From assembly GCA_017639935.1 (NCBI GenBank), contig JAGFWP010000026.1, forward strand, positions 1-44,573: 44,573 nt of DNA, in the 5' to 3' direction. This DNA comes from Pelagibacteraceae bacterium. Its GTDB lineage: Bacteria; Pseudomonadota; Alphaproteobacteria; HIMB59; GCA-002718135. The notes below the pieces were generated by a model. It was given only the letters and a program-made list of their open reading frames with translations. It did not search any database and had not been told where the DNA came from. Each line of letters starts with the position of its first letter. Within the stretch, counting starts at the first letter, position 1. A program made the translations under genes and the position numbers. Shown piece after piece: positions 16,494 through 27,281 of this stretch.

Positions 16494-17126
16494 TTAATTT
16501 TCAGTGATAAAATCATCAATATTTTCCTCATCTTCATTTTCATTATTAATAGTGTTAAAATCTTCGTTTTTTGCCAATTCACTAATAGTTGTAATTGCTG
16601 ATTTTTTTTCTAAAAATCCACTGGCCTTAAGTTCATTTTTATCTGGTAGGTTAGCAATATCATCTATTTCAAAATGTTCTAAAAACATATCAGTTGTTGC
16701 CCATAAAACAGGCTTTCCAGGAATATTTTTTCTACCTTTCGGCTTAATCCAACCAATTTCCAATAAATGATCTATCGATCCTCTGCCCATCTGAACTCCT
16801 CTGATGTTTTCAATTTCTGATCTTGTTATTGGTTGTTGATACGCAATAATAGCTAAAGTCTCAAGCGCAGCTCTAGATATTCTTCTTTTTTGTTTTTTAA
16901 AGATAGTTAACTCATCAGATAAATCACCAGAAGTTCTAAATGACCATTTTGAACCTGTTTTTACTAAATTAATACCCCTGTCTAAATAAAAATTCTTTAA
17001 ATTTAACAAATACTCTTTTAGTTTATTTTTTTCTCTAATTTTATCTTTTAAATCATCTTCCAATACAGGCTCATTGGATGCAAATAGAATAGCTTCAATG
17101 ATTTTGATGTCTCTATTTATTATCAT
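16494..17126 (-). CDS. scpB: Segregation and condensation protein B
   Basis: Kleisin-partner protein of the SMC-ScpAB condensin; two winged-helix domains. It has 210 residues. The segment RISRAALETLAIIAYQQPITRSEIENIRGV (about 82-111) is the family signature, followed by WIKPKGRKNIPGKPVLW. The acidic tail is variable. Its ATG overlaps the scpA stop by 4 bp, as in most genomes. Confidence 0.95.
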   Translation of the reverse strand: MIINRDIKIIEAILFASNEPVLEDDLKDKIREKNKLKEYLLNLKNFYLDRGINLVKTGSKWSFRTSGDLSDELTIFKKQKRRISRAALETLAIIAYQQPITRSEIENIRGVQMGRGSIDHLLEIGWIKPKGRKNIPGKPVLWATTDMFLEHFEIDDIANLPDKNELKASGFLEKKSAITTISELAKNEDFNTINNENEDEENIDDFITEN

Positions 17127-17890
17127 TGTTTTCTAGATTTAAGAAAAATATTTCCAAATGTTTCATTTTGCTTCACATCAATAAAACCATTTTTCGCAAG
17201 CTCCAATGATGCTACAAAATTTGATGTGATAGAAGATTTATTTATAATTTGATTCTGTCCAAATTTGGGAATCAAGTTCATAAAATTTGTCCATTCAGTA
17301 ATAGAACCAAAAATACCCTTTAATCTTTGGATTGCTTGATCTACTGAATATAATTCTGACGGATTTATGGTTAAATGATTAATTTGTTCATTTTTTTTAA
17401 GAATCAGTGAATAAGAGTTTAATAAATCATACATAGATGAAGTATAGGTGATATTATATTTTATATTTATTCCTTCTGTTGAACCTCCATAAAATACATC
17501 TCTGCCAATCAATGGTTTGGAATATAGTTTTTTTGATATTTTTTGCATAGCCTCCAGTCTTTGTAATTGATATCGTAAAGCTTCTTCTAATTCCTCAGGG
17601 GTATATTCTTCAGTTGTCTCATCTTTAGGCAGTAATAATCTTGATTTTAGATATGTTAACCACGCAGCCATAACTAAATAGTCTGCGGCAATTTCTAAGT
17701 GAATGGTACTATAATTCTCAATAAATTTTAGATATTGTTCAGCTAAATCTAGAATAGATATTTCTGATAAATCAACCTTCTGTTTTCTGGATAATTCTAA
17801 TAGAAGATCTATTGGACCTTCATATCCATTCAATAATATATAAAATTGACTGTCTTTGTATGATGATGTGTTATTTTCCTCAGAAAACAT
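17123..17890 (-). CDS. scpA: Segregation and condensation protein A (kleisin)
   Basis: Kleisin that closes the SMC ring and helps compact and segregate the chromosome. It has 255 residues. The N-terminal signature FYILLNGYEGPIDLLLELSRKQKVDLSEI lies at about 17-45, followed by YLVMAAWLTYLKSRLLLP; the C-terminal winged helix contains VASLELAKNGFIDVKQ. In related alphaproteobacteria nagZ precedes scpA; here the upstream neighbour is the SPOR-like gene, 40 bp away. Confidence 0.95.
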   Translation of the reverse strand: MFSEENNTSSYKDSQFYILLNGYEGPIDLLLELSRKQKVDLSEISILDLAEQYLKFIENYSTIHLEIAADYLVMAAWLTYLKSRLLLPKDETTEEYTPEELEEALRYQLQRLEAMQKISKKLYSKPLIGRDVFYGGSTEGINIKYNITYTSSMYDLLNSYSLILKKNEQINHLTINPSELYSVDQAIQRLKGIFGSITEWTNFMNLIPKFGQNQIINKSSITSNFVASLELAKNGFIDVKQNETFGNIFLKSRKQ

Positions 17891-17929
17891 GATTTTATTA
17901 TAAATTTTAATAACGATTCGGTTAGTACA

Positions 17930-18469
17930 TTAATTTAAATTTTGTGCATTTATAATTAAACATTTTCGTAAAAAATTTAAGTGCATTAAACAATAATCCG
18001 AAGCTAGGATTCGTGTAGAAAAATTTTTATAAAGTAGAATATATTCATTACCCAAATCACTATTAAAAACAACAATAAAGAAATCATCAATTTTAAGAGA
18101 TAAATCGTTAATATGATTGTTATTTTTATTTGTCATAAAATCAAATTTTTCTTTCACTAAATAGTAATCACTTGAAGAAAATATCTGGATAGAATATTCA
18201 AGGAAAGGATCGTTTATTATCTCTACATTTTGGATCTTTTCGTCATTAAGATGTAAAGATTTCTTATCTTTATTCATCACTTCCTTACCCCCTTTATCAT
18301 CTGGTATAATATAAAATGATCCGATAAATTCAGGCACAGTAAAAAAATGTTGTTTTAAATTCATAAATAATAGAATTAAAATCACTATTAATGAAAAGAT
18401 AAATAGAAACATAAATAAATATTTATTTAAATTAATTGATTTTTTTTTAAAAATTCTTTTTTTTATCAT
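17930..18469 (-). CDS. Membrane-anchored SPOR-domain-like protein
   Basis: Type II membrane protein, 179 residues from ATG 18469 (a GTG at 18472 is also possible and overlaps the argS stop as GTGA). A basic N-terminus and one membrane helix (about residues 18-38) are followed by a linker with IPDDKGGKEVMNKDKKSL. That pattern of paired Gly, then N-K-D-K, is the conserved linker of the alphaproteobacterial SPOR proteins encoded after argS. The C-terminal region from YSIQIFSSSDYYLVKEKFDF is a weak SPOR (septal peptidoglycan-binding) domain. The assignment rests on position and these motifs together, since the SPOR domain is divergent. Confidence 0.65.
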   Translation of the reverse strand: MIKKRIFKKKSINLNKYLFMFLFIFSLIVILILLFMNLKQHFFTVPEFIGSFYIIPDDKGGKEVMNKDKKSLHLNDEKIQNVEIINDPFLEYSIQIFSSSDYYLVKEKFDFMTNKNNNHINDLSLKIDDFFIVVFNSDLGNEYILLYKNFSTRILASDYCLMHLNFLRKCLIINAQNLN

Positions 18470-20214
18470 CACATATTTTCATATGCTTCAATACCAATGA
18501 TAGTAAAAGCTCTTTTCACAACTATTCTAAATGACTCAATCCATAATAATTTAGTCAAAGTTTTTTTTGTATTTTCTAAATCTAACATTCTTAAACTTTG
18601 ATCTTCTTTTCCCATATTCCAGAATGAATGAAAGCTTGAGGATAAATCTTCTAAATAATTAGTAATTCTATGAGGTTGTTTAAAAAGAGAAGTTTGATTT
18701 AATAAGTAAGGCCATGAGAGGAGTTTTAGTATTATTTCCCATTCATATTTACTTAATAAAGAATAATCGAATTCATTAAATTTATTTTTAAAATTTTTAA
18801 ATTCCTTAAATGTTTTTGACTTATTAATGACTGAAGAAGCTCTAGCATAAGCATATTGACAATAAAAAACTGGATTGTCTTTATTTTTTTCTATCACTTT
18901 ATCCATATCAAAATCCATTGGCGTTTCACTTTTTGATGAAATCATAAAATATCGCAATGGATCCTTTCCTACTTTTTTTACAATTTCATTGAGAGTAATA
19001 AAATTACCTTCTCGTTTAGACATTTTTAAAAAATTCTTATCTTTGATAAGACGAACAATTTGACAAACATACACTTCTAAGTATTTTGGGTTGTCAGAAA
19101 TAACTTCTGTTAAAGATTTCATTCTTTTTATGTAACCAATATGATCTGCCCCCCAGATATTAATTAAATGAGTGTAATTTCTTAAATATTTATCATAATG
19201 ATATGCGGCATCGTTTGCAAAATAGGTCCATTCTCCACCAACTTTCTTAAAAGGACGGTCTCTATCATCTGTAAAATTACTTGATCTAAAAAGCAATTGC
19301 TTTCTAGGTTCCCAATCAGCTGAATCATCTCCTTTTGGTTTTTCCAGAAATCCTTCATATAAAAGGTCTTTATCTTTTAAGATGGAAAATACTTTATCAA
19401 TAATTTTATTTTCAACAATTGTTGATTCATAGGTAAATTGATCAAAACTAATATTAATAGACTTTAAATCTAATTTAATAGATTTAACCAATTCTTTTAT
19501 TGCAAATCCTTCAAAAAATTTTTTTCTTTCAACTTCTTTAATTTTCAACCACTTGTCATTATCTGAATCTGCTATTAGTTTTGCAATAGGTATTAAATAT
19601 TCACCTGGATATTCTTCAGGAGAAATTTCTATTTTAACCCCAAAAATTTGTTGATATCTCTTATACAAAGAATTGCCAAGAATATTGATTTGAGAGCCAG
19701 CATCATTAACATAATATTCTCTTGTAACTTTGTGCCCCGTGGCTTGAAGTATCGAGGCTAATGCATCGCCTAAAACAGCTCCTCTGATATGTGCAATATG
19801 AAGCGGTCCAGTTGGGTTAGCTGATACAAATTCAATGTTAATTTTATCATTATTTCCTGAAACGTTATTACCGTAATTATTTGGATGAGATAATAAAAAA
19901 AATAATTTTTTTATAATAAAATCTTCTTCAAAAAAAATATTAATAAATCCAACTTTTGTAATTTCAATTTTTTTAACATATTCAAAATTAATAATATTTT
20001 TATGAATATTTTTTCTCAAATCATAATCATTCTTATTGAGTTGTGAGTTCAATAAAATAAATAAATTTGTTGAAACTTCTCCTTGTTTTGATTTAGAAAG
20101 ATAGTCAATGGTCAAGTTGTCCTTTTTAAAATCTTGATTGACAATATTGTTTTTTATTAAATTATCAATTACGTCTAATAAGTCTTTTTTTAAAATACTT
20201 ATATAATCATTCAT
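18469..20214 (-). CDS. argS: Arginyl-tRNA synthetase
   Basis: Class I aminoacyl-tRNA synthetase, 581 residues. NPTGPLHIAHIRGAVLGDAL near residues 132-151 holds the HIGH-type motif, LIKDKNFLKMSKREGNFI holds KMSK, and a C-terminal DALR anticodon-binding domain ends the protein. The N-terminal Arg-S domain spans about residues 1-95. It overlaps dgt by 8 bp and the SPOR-like gene by 1-4 bp, so the three are likely co-translated. Confidence 0.97.
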   Translation of the reverse strand: MNDYISILKKDLLDVIDNLIKNNIVNQDFKKDNLTIDYLSKSKQGEVSTNLFILLNSQLNKNDYDLRKNIHKNIINFEYVKKIEITKVGFINIFFEEDFIIKKLFFLLSHPNNYGNNVSGNNDKINIEFVSANPTGPLHIAHIRGAVLGDALASILQATGHKVTREYYVNDAGSQINILGNSLYKRYQQIFGVKIEISPEEYPGEYLIPIAKLIADSDNDKWLKIKEVERKKFFEGFAIKELVKSIKLDLKSINISFDQFTYESTIVENKIIDKVFSILKDKDLLYEGFLEKPKGDDSADWEPRKQLLFRSSNFTDDRDRPFKKVGGEWTYFANDAAYHYDKYLRNYTHLINIWGADHIGYIKRMKSLTEVISDNPKYLEVYVCQIVRLIKDKNFLKMSKREGNFITLNEIVKKVGKDPLRYFMISSKSETPMDFDMDKVIEKNKDNPVFYCQYAYARASSVINKSKTFKEFKNFKNKFNEFDYSLLSKYEWEIILKLLSWPYLLNQTSLFKQPHRITNYLEDLSSSFHSFWNMGKEDQSLRMLDLENTKKTLTKLLWIESFRIVVKRAFTIIGIEAYENM

Positions 20215-21334
20215 AGATTGATTTATAAAGTTTAGACGCGTAACGATCTGTCATTCCTGAAATATAATCACAAACAATACGGTTTTCACTTTCTTCTTTT
20301 TTTTGTATTGACCAGTCTTTGGGCAACTTATCAAAGTTTATTAGATAATATTTAAATAATTTTGTAATAATATTTTCGACTTCATTTCTTTTTTGTTTTA
20401 ATTTTGAATGATTATATACATTGTCATATAAAAAATTTTTTATCAAAACACAGTCTTTTTTCATTTTTTCAGACATCGTTATTAAAAAAGTCTTACTTTT
20501 AAAAACATCATTAATGTCCTTAATATTATTATTTATAATATTTTTATTTGAATTTAATATAATGTCATTAACCATTTTTGATATACTAGTTCTAAGCAAC
20601 TGATATGTAGTTAAGGATTCATCTATGTCTTTATATAATCTATTTATATTTCTGATAATTTCATCAAAATAACTAATTTCTTTAAGCGAATCCAAACTAA
20701 TTAATCCAGCTCTTAATGCATCCTCAACATCATGATTATTGTAAGCTATGTCATCAGAGATTGATGCTATTTGGGATTCTAAATGAGGACTGTGATTTAA
20801 GTGTAAATTGTAAATTTTGTTGAAATTTGATGTATGATAAGGAACATCATTAACAATTAATCCATTATGTTTAGCAATTCCCTCCAAACTCTCCCAAGTT
20901 AAATTCAAACCATTAAAATTAGGATGTCTTCGTTCTATATGAGTGATGACTCTTAGTGTTTGATCATTATGTTTAAAACCACCAAAGCTTTCCATAGATT
21001 CATTAAGAGCCTTTTCACCATTATGACCAAATGGTGGATGTCCTAAATCGTGAGCAAGCGAAACAACTTCTCCCAAATCCTCATTAAGCTTCATTGCTCT
21101 GCATAATGATCGGGTTATTTGAGCTACCTCTAATGAATGTGTGAGTCTAGTTCTATAATAATCGCTGTCACTTTCTATAAAAACTTGGGTTTTATGTTTA
21201 AGTTTCCTAAAAGAGCTAGAATGTATGATTCGATCTCTATCTCTTTCAAAAGGAGTGCGTTTTGTTTCTTCATTGAATTCTTCATGAAAACGTCCTCTTG
21301 AGTTTTGAGGGTCAGCAGATAATATATGTGCCAT
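20207..21334 (-). CDS. dgt: Deoxyguanosinetriphosphate triphosphohydrolase-like protein
   Basis: HD-domain dNTPase that removes triphosphate from deoxynucleotides. It has 375 residues. YYRTRLTHSLEVAQITRSL (about 59-77), AHDLGHPPFGHNGE (about 94-107) and SDDIAYNNHDVEDALRAG give the metal-binding H, HD and D residues. It is of the short type found in alphaproteobacteria, next to argS. ATG at 21334 is 62 bp from the divergent erpA-like gene. Confidence 0.93.
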   Translation of the reverse strand: MAHILSADPQNSRGRFHEEFNEETKRTPFERDRDRIIHSSSFRKLKHKTQVFIESDSDYYRTRLTHSLEVAQITRSLCRAMKLNEDLGEVVSLAHDLGHPPFGHNGEKALNESMESFGGFKHNDQTLRVITHIERRHPNFNGLNLTWESLEGIAKHNGLIVNDVPYHTSNFNKIYNLHLNHSPHLESQIASISDDIAYNNHDVEDALRAGLISLDSLKEISYFDEIIRNINRLYKDIDESLTTYQLLRTSISKMVNDIILNSNKNIINNNIKDINDVFKSKTFLITMSEKMKKDCVLIKNFLYDNVYNHSKLKQKRNEVENIITKLFKYYLINFDKLPKDWSIQKKEESENRIVCDYISGMTDRYASKLYKSIYE

Positions 21335-21396
21335 AAAAAGATTTAATTGGTCTAAAAATACCTTATATTATCTATTAATATAAAATTATAGTATTT

Positions 21397-21723
21397 ATGA
21401 AAAATAAAATTGAAATAACAGAAGATGCTCAAAATTATATTGATGATTTAATAAAAAAAGATGAATCAGATTACTTCCGTATTACTGTGCTTGGGGGTGG
21501 ATGTGCTGGTTTTCAGTACAAATTTGATTTTGATAAGAAAAAAAATGATGATGATATCTTAATTAAAACAAATAAAATTTCTGTATTAATAGATAAAATT
21601 TCCTTAGGTTTAATCAATGGATCAAAAATAGATTATGTTGATGAATTGATAGGATCGTCATTTAAAGTAACTAACCCAAAAGCATCATCTTCATGTGGTT
21701 GTGGAACTTCATTTTCTTTATAA
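21397..21723 (+). CDS. erpA: Iron-sulfur cluster insertion protein, HesB/IscA/ErpA family
   Basis: A-type carrier that delivers Fe-S clusters to apoproteins; 108 residues. The three conserved cysteines are C36 (GGGCAGFQY), C100 and C102 (SSSCGCGTSF). Within the family it best fits ErpA-like carriers, as judged by its position divergent from dgt in many alphaproteobacteria. Likely clients in this window include IlvD. It precedes xth by 3 bp. Confidence 0.9.
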   Translation: MKNKIEITEDAQNYIDDLIKKDESDYFRITVLGGGCAGFQYKFDFDKKKNDDDILIKTNKISVLIDKISLGLINGSKIDYVDELIGSSFKVTNPKASSSCGCGTSFSL

Positions 21724-21726
21724 TTA

Positions 21727-22515
21727 ATGAAAATTGCAACTTGGAATGTAAATTCTGTTAATGCACGAATTGAACATTTAGTAAAATTTATTAAAAAAGA
21801 TCAATCAGATATTTATTTGATTCAGGAATTAAAATGTATCAATGAATCTTTTCCCTATCAAGAAATAGAAAAACTTGGGTACATAAGTTATGTGGAGGGT
21901 CAAAAAGCTTGGAATGGCGTAGCCATTTTAAGTAAAAAAAAATTAAAGATTCTTAATAGAAAATTACCAACATTTAATGAAGATGTGCAATCTAGGCTTT
22001 TGGAAACAGAAATTAAAATAAATAAAATTAAAAAACCAATCAAATTGTTCTGTATTTATTTGCCTAATGGTAATCCAATTGAGACTGAAAAATTTGATTA
22101 TAAAATTAAATGGATGAATAAATTTAATGAGTATATCTTGAATCTTTATGAGAAGAATAATCCAATTATCATTGGAGGAGATTTTAATGTAATACCCACA
22201 GATGAAGATGTGTATTCACCTGAAAATTTTAAAAATGATGCTTGTGCCCATCCAAAGACAAGAGAGCAATACAGAATATTGATAAATAAAGGATTTACAG
22301 ATGCTGTAAAATTTTTTTTAGATGGAAAAACCAATTGGACATTTTGGGGATATAGAGGTGGAGGATGGCAAAAGGGTAACGGACTTAGAATAGATCATTT
22401 TCTAACTACTCCTGAAATAACAGATTTAATTAAAGAAGTTAAAATTAATAGAGAACCCAGAGGTTGGGAAAAAGCGTCAGATCATACTCCGGTAACTTTA
22501 GAAATTAGAGATTAA
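21727..22515 (+). CDS. xth: Exodeoxyribonuclease III
   Basis: Mg-dependent AP endonuclease/3'-5' exonuclease for base-excision repair; 262 residues. Motifs: MKIATWNVNSVNAR at the N-terminus, IYLIQELKC (catalytic Glu), GGDFNVIPTDEDVY (Asn and Asp), WTFWGYRGGGWQKGNGLRIDHFL and the terminal ASDHTPV (catalytic Asp-His pair). This is the usual XthA form. In operon with the erpA-like gene. Confidence 0.96.
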   Translation: MKIATWNVNSVNARIEHLVKFIKKDQSDIYLIQELKCINESFPYQEIEKLGYISYVEGQKAWNGVAILSKKKLKILNRKLPTFNEDVQSRLLETEIKINKIKKPIKLFCIYLPNGNPIETEKFDYKIKWMNKFNEYILNLYEKNNPIIIGGDFNVIPTDEDVYSPENFKNDACAHPKTREQYRILINKGFTDAVKFFLDGKTNWTFWGYRGGGWQKGNGLRIDHFLTTPEITDLIKEVKINREPRGWEKASDHTPVTLEIRD

Positions 22516-22518
22516 TTA

Positions 22519-22534
22519 AATACTAATTAGTATT
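22519..22534. repeat. 16-bp perfect palindrome in the xth/ilvD convergent spacer
   Basis: AATACTAATTAGTATT is fully self-complementary and is followed by seven As. It lies 4 bp past the xth stop and 47 bp before the ilvD stop, so a transcript from ilvD would read it after a T7 tract and not before one. It may act as a weak AT-only terminator. Confidence 0.3.
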
Positions 22535-22580
22535 AAAAAAATTAGTTTATTAGTTGATAAATAATAATATTTCATAATTT

Positions 22581-24308
22581 TTAGATATCAGCATATACAT
22601 GAGTTTCACTTTTTGCACCAGGCTGAGTTACAGCACCTTCATAAGCCGGTCCAACTGTTTGAGCGTATTTCCATATTGAACCAGAATTATGGTTAGTTTT
22701 ACGTGGCTTCCATTCACTTTTACGTTTTTGTATTTCTTCATCACTTAAATTTACATTAATTTCCCCTTTAATGGCATCAATAAATATCTCATCTCCATCT
22801 TTAAGTAATCCTATCATGCCTCCAACAGCTGCTTCTGGACCTACATGACCTATACAGAAACCTCTTGTCCCTCCTGAAAATCTTCCATCAGTTATTAGAG
22901 CTACTGTATCTCCAAGACCTTGACCATAAATTGCTCCTGTTGTTGAGAGCATTTCTCTCATGCCTGGTCCACCTTTTGGTCCTTCATATCTTATAATTAC
23001 TGCATCCCCGGCTTTGATTTCATTTTTTAAAACAGCTGTAAGAGCATCTTCTTCACAATCAAAACATTTTGCTTTGCCATTAAAAATTAATTTGTTCAGA
23101 CCTGCTATTTTAGAAATACAACCATCCTCAGCAAGATTCCCCCAAAGGCCCACAACAGAACTATGTTCGCTAAGAGGTTTGTCACAAGAATAAACGACAT
23201 CTTGATTTTTTGGAACAATAGTTGTTTTATGATTTTCAGCAATTGTATTTCCTGTTGTAGTAATACAGTCTCCATTAATAAATCCTCCATCAAGAAGTGA
23301 TTTAATTACTACAGGAACACCACCTACATCATACAAATCTTTAGCAACATATTTGCCTCCTGGAGACATATCTCCAATGTATGGAGTTTTTTGATAAATT
23401 TCCACAACGTCTCTTAATGAAAATTTAATGCCAGCTTCATTAGCAATAGCTGGTAAGTGAAGAGCGGCATTTGTAGACCCGCCTGTTGCAGCAACTACTA
23501 CCGCCGCATTTTTTAATGAATCTAAAGTTACAATATCTCGTGGACGTATATTTTTTGAAATCAAATTCATTACTGCTTTTCCACTTTCTATGCCGTATTT
23601 GTCTCTTTCCTCATATATAGCTGGAGTCATTGCAGAATTTGTAAGAGCAAGTCCCAAAGCTTCAGATATGCATGCCATTGTATTTGCGGTAAATTGTCCA
23701 CCACAAGAGCCTGCAGATGGACAAGCAACCTGCTCTATCTCTTTTAAATCATTGTCTGATATTGTGCCTGCTGCATGTTTGCCAACTGCTTCAAACACAT
23801 CAACAATAGTAACATCTTCTCCCTTATATTGACCTGGAAGAATTGAACCGCCATAAATAAATACTGAAGGAACGTTAAGTCTAACCATAGCCATCATTAG
23901 GCCAGGTAACGATTTATCACAGCCAGCTAAGCCTACTAAACCATCATAACAATGACCACGCACAGAAAGTTCAACACTATCCGCAATAATTTCACGACTA
24001 ACAAGAGATGATTTCATTGCTTCATGACCCATAGCAATTCCATCTGTAACAGTGATTGTTGTAAATTCCCTTGGAGTACCTCCACTTTCTTTAACTCCAA
24101 TTTTAACTGATTGAGCTTGCCTACCAAGAGTAATATTGCAAGGTGCTGATTCATTCCATGTTGTTGCAACACCTATAAATGGTTGATAAATTTCTTCTTC
24201 AGTTAAGCCCATAGCATAGTACATTGAGCGATGTGGCGCACTTTTGGAACCAACGCTAACATACCTGCTTGGTAATTTGGACTTAATATTTGATCCTTTG
24301 TCTGACAT
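22581..24308 (-). CDS. ilvD: Dihydroxy-acid dehydratase
   Basis: Fe-S dehydratase of isoleucine, valine and pantothenate synthesis; it makes 2-keto acids from 2,3-dihydroxy acids. It has 575 residues. Cluster-binding cysteines are seen in [12 protein letters not shown] (C57), [11 protein letters not shown] and [16 protein letters not shown]; the C-terminus has [21 protein letters not shown]. It lies 2 bp after valS on the same strand, so valine synthesis and valine charging genes may be co-transcribed. Confidence 0.97.
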   Translation of the reverse strand: MSDKGSNIKSKLPSRYVSVGSKSAPHRSMYYAMGLTEEEIYQPFIGVATTWNESAPCNITLGRQAQSVKIGVKESGGTPREFTTITVTDGIAMGHEAMKSSLVSREIIADSVELSVRGHCYDGLVGLAGCDKSLPGLMMAMVRLNVPSVFIYGGSILPGQYKGEDVTIVDVFEAVGKHAAGTISDNDLKEIEQVACPSAGSCGGQFTANTMACISEALGLALTNSAMTPAIYEERDKYGIESGKAVMNLISKNIRPRDIVTLDSLKNAAVVVAATGGSTNAALHLPAIANEAGIKFSLRDVVEIYQKTPYIGDMSPGGKYVAKDLYDVGGVPVVIKSLLDGGFINGDCITTTGNTIAENHKTTIVPKNQDVVYSCDKPLSEHSSVVGLWGNLAEDGCISKIAGLNKLIFNGKAKCFDCEEDALTAVLKNEIKAGDAVIIRYEGPKGGPGMREMLSTTGAIYGQGLGDTVALITDGRFSGGTRGFCIGHVGPEAAVGGMIGLLKDGDEIFIDAIKGEINVNLSDEEIQKRKSEWKPRKTNHNSGSIWKYAQTVGPAYEGAVTQPGAKSETHVYADI

Positions 24309-24310
24309 AA

Positions 24311-26947
24311 TTATCTATTAATAGTATCAATGATTTGATCAATTTTTTCAATAGAAGATTTAATATCTATTGATTGTTTTTTAAACTTTTCAATAACTTC
24401 TTCAGATGCATTATTCATAAAAGCTGAATTTTTTAGTTTATTTTCTAGTTTATTAAAATTGCTTATTTCTTTTTGTTTTTTTATTTGTAATTTTTCAATT
24501 TCTTTTTTTGCATCAACAATGTTTTTGAGAGGTATTGTCAGTGTAGTTTTTTCTACAACAAGATAAGCAGCTCCTATAATCTTATTTGATTTTTCTTCAA
24601 ATGATATCCTATTTAATTTTAACAATCTTTTTAGTTCATTTTCATAACTATGTAGAAATTTGATGAAATCTTTGTCATTATTCGAAAAATTAATATCTAT
24701 CAGTTCCTTATAAGGAACATTTAACTCTGACCTAAAGTTTCTAACTGTTGAAATAACTTGAATCAATTTTTTGAAATATATTTGAGATGCATTAAATTGA
24801 TTATTTATTTGAAATTTTGTAAATAATTCATTCATTAAAAAACTACTGTCTTTGTTTATAAAAGACCATAATCTTTCAGTAATAAAAGGCATAATGGGAT
24901 GAGCCATTTTTAAAATTTGAACAAAAACCCAAATTGCAACTTTTTTCGTTTCTTCAGTTTCTTTAGAGCTATTTTGAAAATGTATTTTGGCAAATTCAAT
25001 ATACCAGTCACAATAAGTATGCCAAATAAAATGATACATAACATTTGCTATTTCATGAAATAAATACTTAGAAATATATTCCTGAATCAGTTTAAATGTT
25101 AAGGAGAGTTCATTTATTATCCATTGATTCAAAGAATGTTGAATTGAAGAAGTATTAAGATTGTTGTCAAATTTACAATCATTAAGAAATAAAAAATTAG
25201 CAGCGTTCCAAATTTTATTAGTAAAAGATTTATATCCTTTAATTCTTGATTCAGACAATTTAACATCACGTCCAGGATTCAAAAGAGCTGTAAGGGTAAA
25301 TCTTAAAGTGTCTGCACCATATTTGTCTAGCAACTCTAAAGGATCAATAATATTTCCTTTCGACTTAGACATTTTTTGTCCTTTTTCATCACGAATAAGT
25401 GGATGTATATAAACTTCTTTAAAAGGCGTTTCTTTCATAAAATAAGAACCCATCATCATCATACGAGCAACCCAAAAAAATATAATGTCAAATCCAGTTA
25501 CTAAAACATTTCCTGGATAAAATCTTTCTAACTCATAACTTTTTTTGGGCCAGTCCAATGTTGAAAAAGTCCATAAAGCTGAAGAAAACCAAGTGTCCAA
25601 TACATCAACTTCTTGTGTAAGTTTTGTTTCTTTTTTATAAAATGTTATTGCTTGCTTAGTTGCTTCTTCTTTTGATAAAGCAACAAATACTTTCCTATCA
25701 GGTCCATACCAAGCAGGAATTTGATGACCCCACCATAATTGTCTAGAAATACACCAAGGTTGAATATTTTCCATCCAATTAAAAAAAGTTTTTTCCCATT
25801 GTTTGGGAACAAACTTTGTTTTTTCATTTTTCACTGATTTTATTGGATCAATTGATAATCTTTTTGCATCGCAAAACCATTGATCTGTTAACCAGGGTTC
25901 TATAACAACACCTGATCGATCTCCATAAGGTACAACCATTATCTGATTTTCTTCTTTAATAAGTAAATCAAGTGATTTTAACTCTTTTAGAATTTTATTG
26001 CGTGCTTCGTATCTATCCATACCTTGAAATCTGTTAGGTACATTTTCATTAAGCTTGGCTTGTTTATCAAAGATGTTAATGAACTCTAAATTATTTTTTT
26101 TACCTATTTCAAAATCATTAAAATCATGTGCTGGGGTAATTTTAACTGCACCAGAACCTTTTTCAGGATCCGCATATTCATCTCCTATTATTTCAACTTT
26201 CCTGTCAGTTAAAGGAAGGTTGCAATGCTGGCCAATATATTTTTTATATCTTTCATCTTTAGGATGAACGGCAACAGCTGTGTCTCCAAGCATTGTTTCT
26301 GGTCGTGTTGTGGCTACTGTTATAAAATTATCATTATCTATTGGATATTTAATATGCCATAGATGCCCTTCTTGTTCTCTTTGATCCACCTCTAAGTCAG
26401 ATACAGCTGTTAATAGTTTCGGATCCCAATTAACTAACCTTTTGTCCTTATAGATAATATTATCATTATAAAGCTCCACGAATACTTTTTTAACTGCTGT
26501 AGAAAGGCCCTCATCCATAGTAAATCTTTCTCGTGACCAGTCTGCTGATGATCCTAAACGACGTAATTGATTGCTTATTTTATCTCCTGAAACTTTTTTC
26601 CATTCCCATACTTTTTCAATAAATTTTTCTCTTCCAAGATCTTTTCTATCAATATTTTTTCTTTGTAACTCTCTTTCAACCACCATTTGAGTGGCTATTC
26701 CTGCATGATCAGTCCCAGCTTGCCATAACACTTCTTTGCCTTTCATACGATTATACCTGATAAGGATATCTTGAATGGTAAAGGTTAGTGCATGGCCCAT
26801 ATGCAAACTACCGGTTACATTAGGTGGAGGCATCATTATACAATAAGTGTCAGAATTTTTTACTGGTTTAAAACATCCTGATTCTTCCCAGTTTTTATAA
26901 ATAGAATGTTCTAACTTCTTAAAATCAAATTGTTTTTCTAACGACAT
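24311..26947 (-). CDS. valS: Valyl-tRNA synthetase
   Basis: Class I aminoacyl-tRNA synthetase with editing domain, 878 residues. [18 protein letters not shown] has the HIGH-type motif at H49-H52; the CP1 editing domain has [39 protein letters not shown] holds KMSKS. The C-terminal 70 residues form the Lys/Glu coiled-coil tRNA-contacting arm. ATG at 26947, 8 bp after popZ. Confidence 0.97.
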   Translation of the reverse strand: MSLEKQFDFKKLEHSIYKNWEESGCFKPVKNSDTYCIMMPPPNVTGSLHMGHALTFTIQDILIRYNRMKGKEVLWQAGTDHAGIATQMVVERELQRKNIDRKDLGREKFIEKVWEWKKVSGDKISNQLRRLGSSADWSRERFTMDEGLSTAVKKVFVELYNDNIIYKDKRLVNWDPKLLTAVSDLEVDQREQEGHLWHIKYPIDNDNFITVATTRPETMLGDTAVAVHPKDERYKKYIGQHCNLPLTDRKVEIIGDEYADPEKGSGAVKITPAHDFNDFEIGKKNNLEFINIFDKQAKLNENVPNRFQGMDRYEARNKILKELKSLDLLIKEENQIMVVPYGDRSGVVIEPWLTDQWFCDAKRLSIDPIKSVKNEKTKFVPKQWEKTFFNWMENIQPWCISRQLWWGHQIPAWYGPDRKVFVALSKEEATKQAITFYKKETKLTQEVDVLDTWFSSALWTFSTLDWPKKSYELERFYPGNVLVTGFDIIFFWVARMMMMGSYFMKETPFKEVYIHPLIRDEKGQKMSKSKGNIIDPLELLDKYGADTLRFTLTALLNPGRDVKLSESRIKGYKSFTNKIWNAANFLFLNDCKFDNNLNTSSIQHSLNQWIINELSLTFKLIQEYISKYLFHEIANVMYHFIWHTYCDWYIEFAKIHFQNSSKETEETKKVAIWVFVQILKMAHPIMPFITERLWSFINKDSSFLMNELFTKFQINNQFNASQIYFKKLIQVISTVRNFRSELNVPYKELIDINFSNNDKDFIKFLHSYENELKRLLKLNRISFEEKSNKIIGAAYLVVEKTTLTIPLKNIVDAKKEIEKLQIKKQKEISNFNKLENKLKNSAFMNNASEEVIEKFKKQSIDIKSSIEKIDQIIDTINR

Positions 26948-26955
26948 AAAATATT

Positions 26956-27237
26956 TTATTTTTTCTTAAAATATTTATCTAAATAATTAGGGATATTTTT
27001 ATCCAACCATTCGTCAAAATGATCTTTAAAAATTTCTGATATTTTCTGATTTAAAATTTCTTTTACTTCTTCTTTTTTAAGGAATTGATTTTCCAAAATA
27101 TCGATCGTCCCATCTTCATTTACTAATTTATTTAAAATCAATATATCATCATCTTTTTGAGATTCTGACTTATCATCTTCCTCAATTGCCTTTCTTATGA
27201 TGTTTAATGTATTTTTAATCGATTGTTGATCAGGCAT
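26956..27237 (-). CDS. popZ: Minimal PopZ-like polar organizing protein (DUF2497)
   Basis: Small acidic protein that in Caulobacter forms a polar matrix anchoring the chromosome origin. Two PopZ elements remain: an N-terminal helix (SIKNTLNIIRKAIEEDD, about residues 6-22) and the C-terminal helical bundle (KEILNQKISEIFKDHFDEWLDKNIPNYLDKYFKKK). The proline-rich linker of Caulobacter PopZ is almost gone. ATG at 27237 gives 93 residues; an in-frame TTG at 27261 would add eight, but the motif begins right after the ATG. The order tolC-popZ-valS is typical of alphaproteobacteria and supports the call. Confidence 0.82.
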   Translation of the reverse strand: MPDQQSIKNTLNIIRKAIEEDDKSESQKDDDILILNKLVNEDGTIDILENQFLKKEEVKEILNQKISEIFKDHFDEWLDKNIPNYLDKYFKKK

Positions 27238-27281
27238 CTTTACGTCTAACTTATATCTCAAGCTTTCTATATTTTAAATGC

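Noticed and set aside
27238-27261. TTG start for popZ eight codons upstream
   Set aside because: The PopZ helix begins just after the ATG at 27237, and no Shine-Dalgarno supports the TTG.
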